Of a stretch of 64,000 bases of DNA, positions 61,648 through 64,000 are shown piece after piece (position 1 is the stretch's first letter; each line of letters opens with the position of its first letter). Source of the DNA: Rhizomucor pusillus (lineage: Eukaryota > Mucoromycota > Mucoromycetes > Mucorales > Lichtheimiaceae); assembly GCA_900175165.2 (NCBI GenBank), contig FWWN02000650.1, forward strand, positions 62,001-126,000. The letters are read 5' to 3'. The translations under genes were made by a program, and so were the position numbers. Under the pieces are notes generated by a model, which saw nothing but the letters and a program-made list of their open reading frames with translations, was not told the DNA's origin and ran no database searches.

Positions 61648-63016
61648 ATGACAGAACGCATCGAAGAGCCACCAACCAGCGAGCCCTCCATCGCCACCGC
61701 TGCAGCTGAAGAGCTGGCAGACTATGACAATGACTTTGACGTCGTTGACACCTGGACTGCAGCAGACTTTGTGTCTGAAAATGATTTCGATATGATCGAT
61801 ATGCTATCGGCTGCACTCGAGCAGATAACACTCCAGCTCAACGAAAAACAGCGAGAGTTCCGAGCTCGATCGACAGAGTGGACATCGAAAACTCGAGAGA
61901 AAATACGTATGCAGACCCAACGACTAGAAGCACGCCGTGTCTTCCTCGAAGCGCGCCTCCAGAAACACTATCGTTCCATTTACAACCGAATGAACCGGGA
62001 CGAAAAGACTGTACAGCTGCGGGACAAACTATCCTTCGTTGTTGGTGTCGGCAACGCTTGCGTTACGCCAGCGCTGACTGCACGGCTGCCGACATGGATA
62101 CCTATCTACTACACTGTCCAGTGCTTATACCTTCTGTCACTGCGGTACCTTATATACAAGGTACGCAACTGGCACTACTTTATATTCGATCTCTGCTATT
62201 TTGTAAACGCCATGACTCTCCTTTTCCTCTGGTGCTTTCCGTCGTCGTCTGCTCTATTTTTTGCAACGTTCTGTCTCACGAATGGACCGGTTGCTTGGGC
62301 GATCATCACATGGCAAGTAATTTTTTGATTTGAAGGTCCGTGAGTTCCATCATTGCTGACACCCCCTGGACGTTGGCAGGCGCAACTCGCTAGTGTTCCA
62401 TTCGCTAGACAAGGTCACTTCTGTATTCATCCACATATTCCCTCCACTGGTGATGTATACTATCCGATGGCTTCCGGAGCTCATGTCCTCTGACTGCGCA
62501 CCCGCGACCTCCGCCTATCGCGATTCACGATTCCCGGCGCTTGCAAACAACGTGGACATGACCTTTAGAGATACCATGTTGTATTCCACCGTTGCCTACC
62601 TGATCTGGCAAGCGTTGTATTATGTATTCATTATTGTCCGCCGCCGAGAGAAAGTCGAATCGGGACTGCGACTAACGTCATACTCGTGGCTACTCGATGA
62701 CCGACATGGAAGAAAAGGGCTTATTCAACGGGCGGCCTTCGTATTTGGACCAAAGTACAAGATCTACATGTTCATGCTGCTGCAGCTTCTCTACAACATC
62801 TTGACGACGATACCATCCTATCTAATGTACAAGTACTTTTGGCTTCACACATTCTTTCTGATTGGAATGTTCACGGCCAGCATATTCAATGGAGCGAGTT
62901 TCTACATTGAAGTCTTTGCTCGACGATACGTGATGGAAGTGGAAAGGATGGTTCAACAGCGAGCAGCGGAAGAGGAGACTAAGCGTGGAGGAGAAGAGAA
63001 TAAGAAAACGAACTGA
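61648..63016 (+). CDS. GPC1: Glycerophosphocholine acyltransferase Gpc1
   Basis: Two exons (61648-62312, 62380-63016) give 433 residues. The enzyme acylates glycerophosphocholine with acyl-CoA to lysophosphatidylcholine, part of phosphatidylcholine turnover and remodelling. Residues about 1-130 are acidic, then coiled (LNEKQREFRARSTEWTSKTR). The membrane core has KVRNWHYFIFDLCYFVNAMT, the hallmark RNSLVFHSLDKVTSVFIHIF and PPLVMYTIRW, with about eight segments. The C-terminal tail is charged. The intron begins with GCAAGT, so it is a GC-AG intron; any GT donor nearby breaks the frame. Confidence 0.93.
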
Positions 63017-63103
63017 TCTAAACAAAAGCTGACAGTAATAAAGGAGATGGGAAATCTGAAAGATGACAACAGTGGTGTGACCTATCAACAATTATTTGCA
63101 GTT

Positions 63104-63122
63104 GGGTTGCTCCCGCAACCCC
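63104..63122. other. Perfect short hairpin
   Basis: GGGTTGC and GCAACCC flank TCCC, a 7-bp stem with a 4-base loop, just 3' of GPC1 and upstream of the next gene's TATA box. Function unknown. Confidence 0.35.
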
Positions 63123-63149
63123 GGAAAATCTGGATGTGCGGTGCGGGTG

Positions 63150-63155
63150 TATAAA
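63150..63155 (+). promoter_or_regulatory. TATA-like box of the acidic protein gene
   Basis: TATAAA lies 228 bases before the ATG at 63378, so the leader would be long. It is followed by a CT-rich tract. Confidence 0.4.
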
Positions 63156-63377
63156 CGTTGAGCGGGCGAACTGAGAGCGGATCTTTCTCTCCCCTCCTCA
63201 ACCTCATAGGCAGTCATTTAGGACAACTGTGTTGTGTACTCAACCGTTACTCTTAGAGTACTGTCTGCACTGCCTTTCTCGACGAAACCTTTAGCTCATA
63301 CCCCGTTTGATCTCGATCTTTGTGTACAAAAGGGCTTTCTGCCTTCTCGATCACCACTGCATTGGTTGCAAGCCGCC

Positions 63378-63983
63378 ATGACGACACCGCAAGCTAAACG
63401 TAGCCCGCCGCCCCTCGAGGAAGGTGCCTCCTCCTCCGCTCCCAAGCGCTTGAAGCAAGAACCCTCGACTGATCAAGCGCTGCTCTCGTCATCCACCGAC
63501 AAAGTTGCCTCTACCAGTAACAGCGGCGGCGGCAGCAGCAGCAGTCTGTTGACTGAGCTGACCGATGTCTTGGCCGAGATCAAGTCTACCCCTTCCTCGG
63601 GCGAGATCTCTGCTGTCGTTTTAGAGACTTTCAAACACCTTATGCTTCGGATCGAGCACCTGTCTGCTGACGGCTCGAACGCTGAAGCTGCCCAAGTCAA
63701 GCACGAGAGTGAGCGTTGCTTGGAATCATGGTTTGATGAACTGTTGGCCCGCTGCGAAGCTGACGGCGAGTTGGATCTCGATACTTTGGAGGAGGAACTC
63801 GCTGCTGCTGACAGTGACGATGATGAGGATATTGAGGCAGCAATGGCGTTGGCTCTCGCTTTGCAGAATAACCATGATGTGCAGCAACAAGATGATGATG
63901 ATGATGAAGAAGACCAAGTTGTCGTGGTGGATGACGATGAAGACGACATTGAAGCCAAAAGCCCCGTTCAAGTCACTGCTTGA
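63378..63983 (+). CDS. Acidic protein with UIM-like motif, unknown function
   Basis: Single exon, 201 residues. The ATG is in a strong context (GCCGCCATGA). The N-terminus is Pro/Ser/Lys-rich with a possible nuclear signal (PKRLKQE). A helical middle part follows (LLTELTDVLAEIKS, VVLETFKHLMLRIEHLSADG, CLESWFDELLARCEADGELD). Then DDEDIEAAMALALALQNN resembles a ubiquitin-interacting motif, but an Ala sits where the conserved Ser is expected. The tail has long Asp/Glu runs. An in-frame upstream extension begins with GTG only. I do not recognise the family. Confidence 0.6.
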   Translation: MTTPQAKRSPPPLEEGASSSAPKRLKQEPSTDQALLSSSTDKVASTSNSGGGSSSSLLTELTDVLAEIKSTPSSGEISAVVLETFKHLMLRIEHLSADGSNAEAAQVKHESERCLESWFDELLARCEADGELDLDTLEEELAAADSDDDEDIEAAMALALALQNNHDVQQQDDDDDEEDQVVVVDDDEDDIEAKSPVQVTA

Positions 63984-64000
63984 TCCTGTTACCACCTTTT

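Overview
This window is nuclear DNA from a filamentous fungus. Nearly every gene has short spliceosomal introns (about 40-90 bases, GT...AG with CTAAC/CTGAC-like branch points). The genes are fungal orthologues, packed on both strands with no operons. The DGAT2 gene keeps the N-terminal layout I know from Umbelopsis (APLRVP...RRLQT next to the first membrane segment), and introns are dense, so I infer an early-diverging mould of the Mucoromycota type. Genus cannot be told from the sequence. I reconstructed exon joins by hand. For CFT1, ENO, ERG24, SFC1, SFM1, DEF1, DGA1 (first join), the Alba gene, GPC1, the ferric reductase, the PXA gene and the HTH-SANT gene, the joins follow the family's conserved residues, and for all of these except DGA1 (not summed) the exon lengths sum to a multiple of three.

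Layout, left to right. 1-866: an unrecognised protein cut by the left edge. 2.3-6.0 kb: a type II membrane dipeptidyl aminopeptidase. 6.0-6.8 kb: an Alba-domain protein with a PAM2-like N-terminus. 6.8-9.5 kb: no clear gene. 9.7-10.9 kb: a Ran1/Vhs1-type kinase with a short upstream reading frame. 11.4-12.1 kb: the Rps3 methyltransferase Sfm1. 12.9-18.5 kb: the 17-exon CPSF160/Cft1 gene. 18.8-20.2 kb: enolase. 20.4-22.3 kb: sterol C-14 reductase. 22.5-24.3 kb: a PXA-domain protein. 24.4-26.7 kb: degenerate sequence holding a broken tnp2-type transposase. 26.7-28.6 kb: ferric reductase/NADPH-oxidase family protein. 28.7-30.1 kb: a Chs4/Skt5-like Sel1-repeat protein ending in a CaaX box. 30.3-33.4 kb: mitochondrial Yme2. 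34.3-35.6 kb: succinate-fumarate carrier. 36.6-38.1 kb: a membrane mucin/sensor-like protein. 38.3-39.7 kb: endonuclease III. 39.8-40.9 kb: a PHOSPHO-type HAD phosphatase. 41.0-42.3 kb: DGAT2. 43.1-46.0 kb: Def1. 46.1-49.6 kb: Nst1. 49.6-52.4 kb: no clear gene. 52.5-53.0 kb: a small orphan gene. 54.3-55.5 kb: an HTH plus SANT-like putative regulator. 55.6-58.2 kb: a PX/DUF3818 protein. 59.0-60.0 kb: an unknown membrane protein. 60.0-61.5 kb: a PPIL4-type cyclophilin with RRM. 61.6-63.0 kb: Gpc1. 63.4-64.0 kb: an acidic protein of unknown function.

Most genes are housekeeping, in fields such as RNA processing, lipid and sterol metabolism, mitochondria and cell wall. I see no gene cluster that makes one pathway. 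The observations most worth a second look are four introns that all appear to use the same GCAAGT donor (GC-AG introns), the PAM2-Alba protein, a translatable 63-base intron in DEF1, the HTH-SANT fusion, the transposase relic and a few orphan proteins. I found no tRNA, rRNA or CRISPR array.
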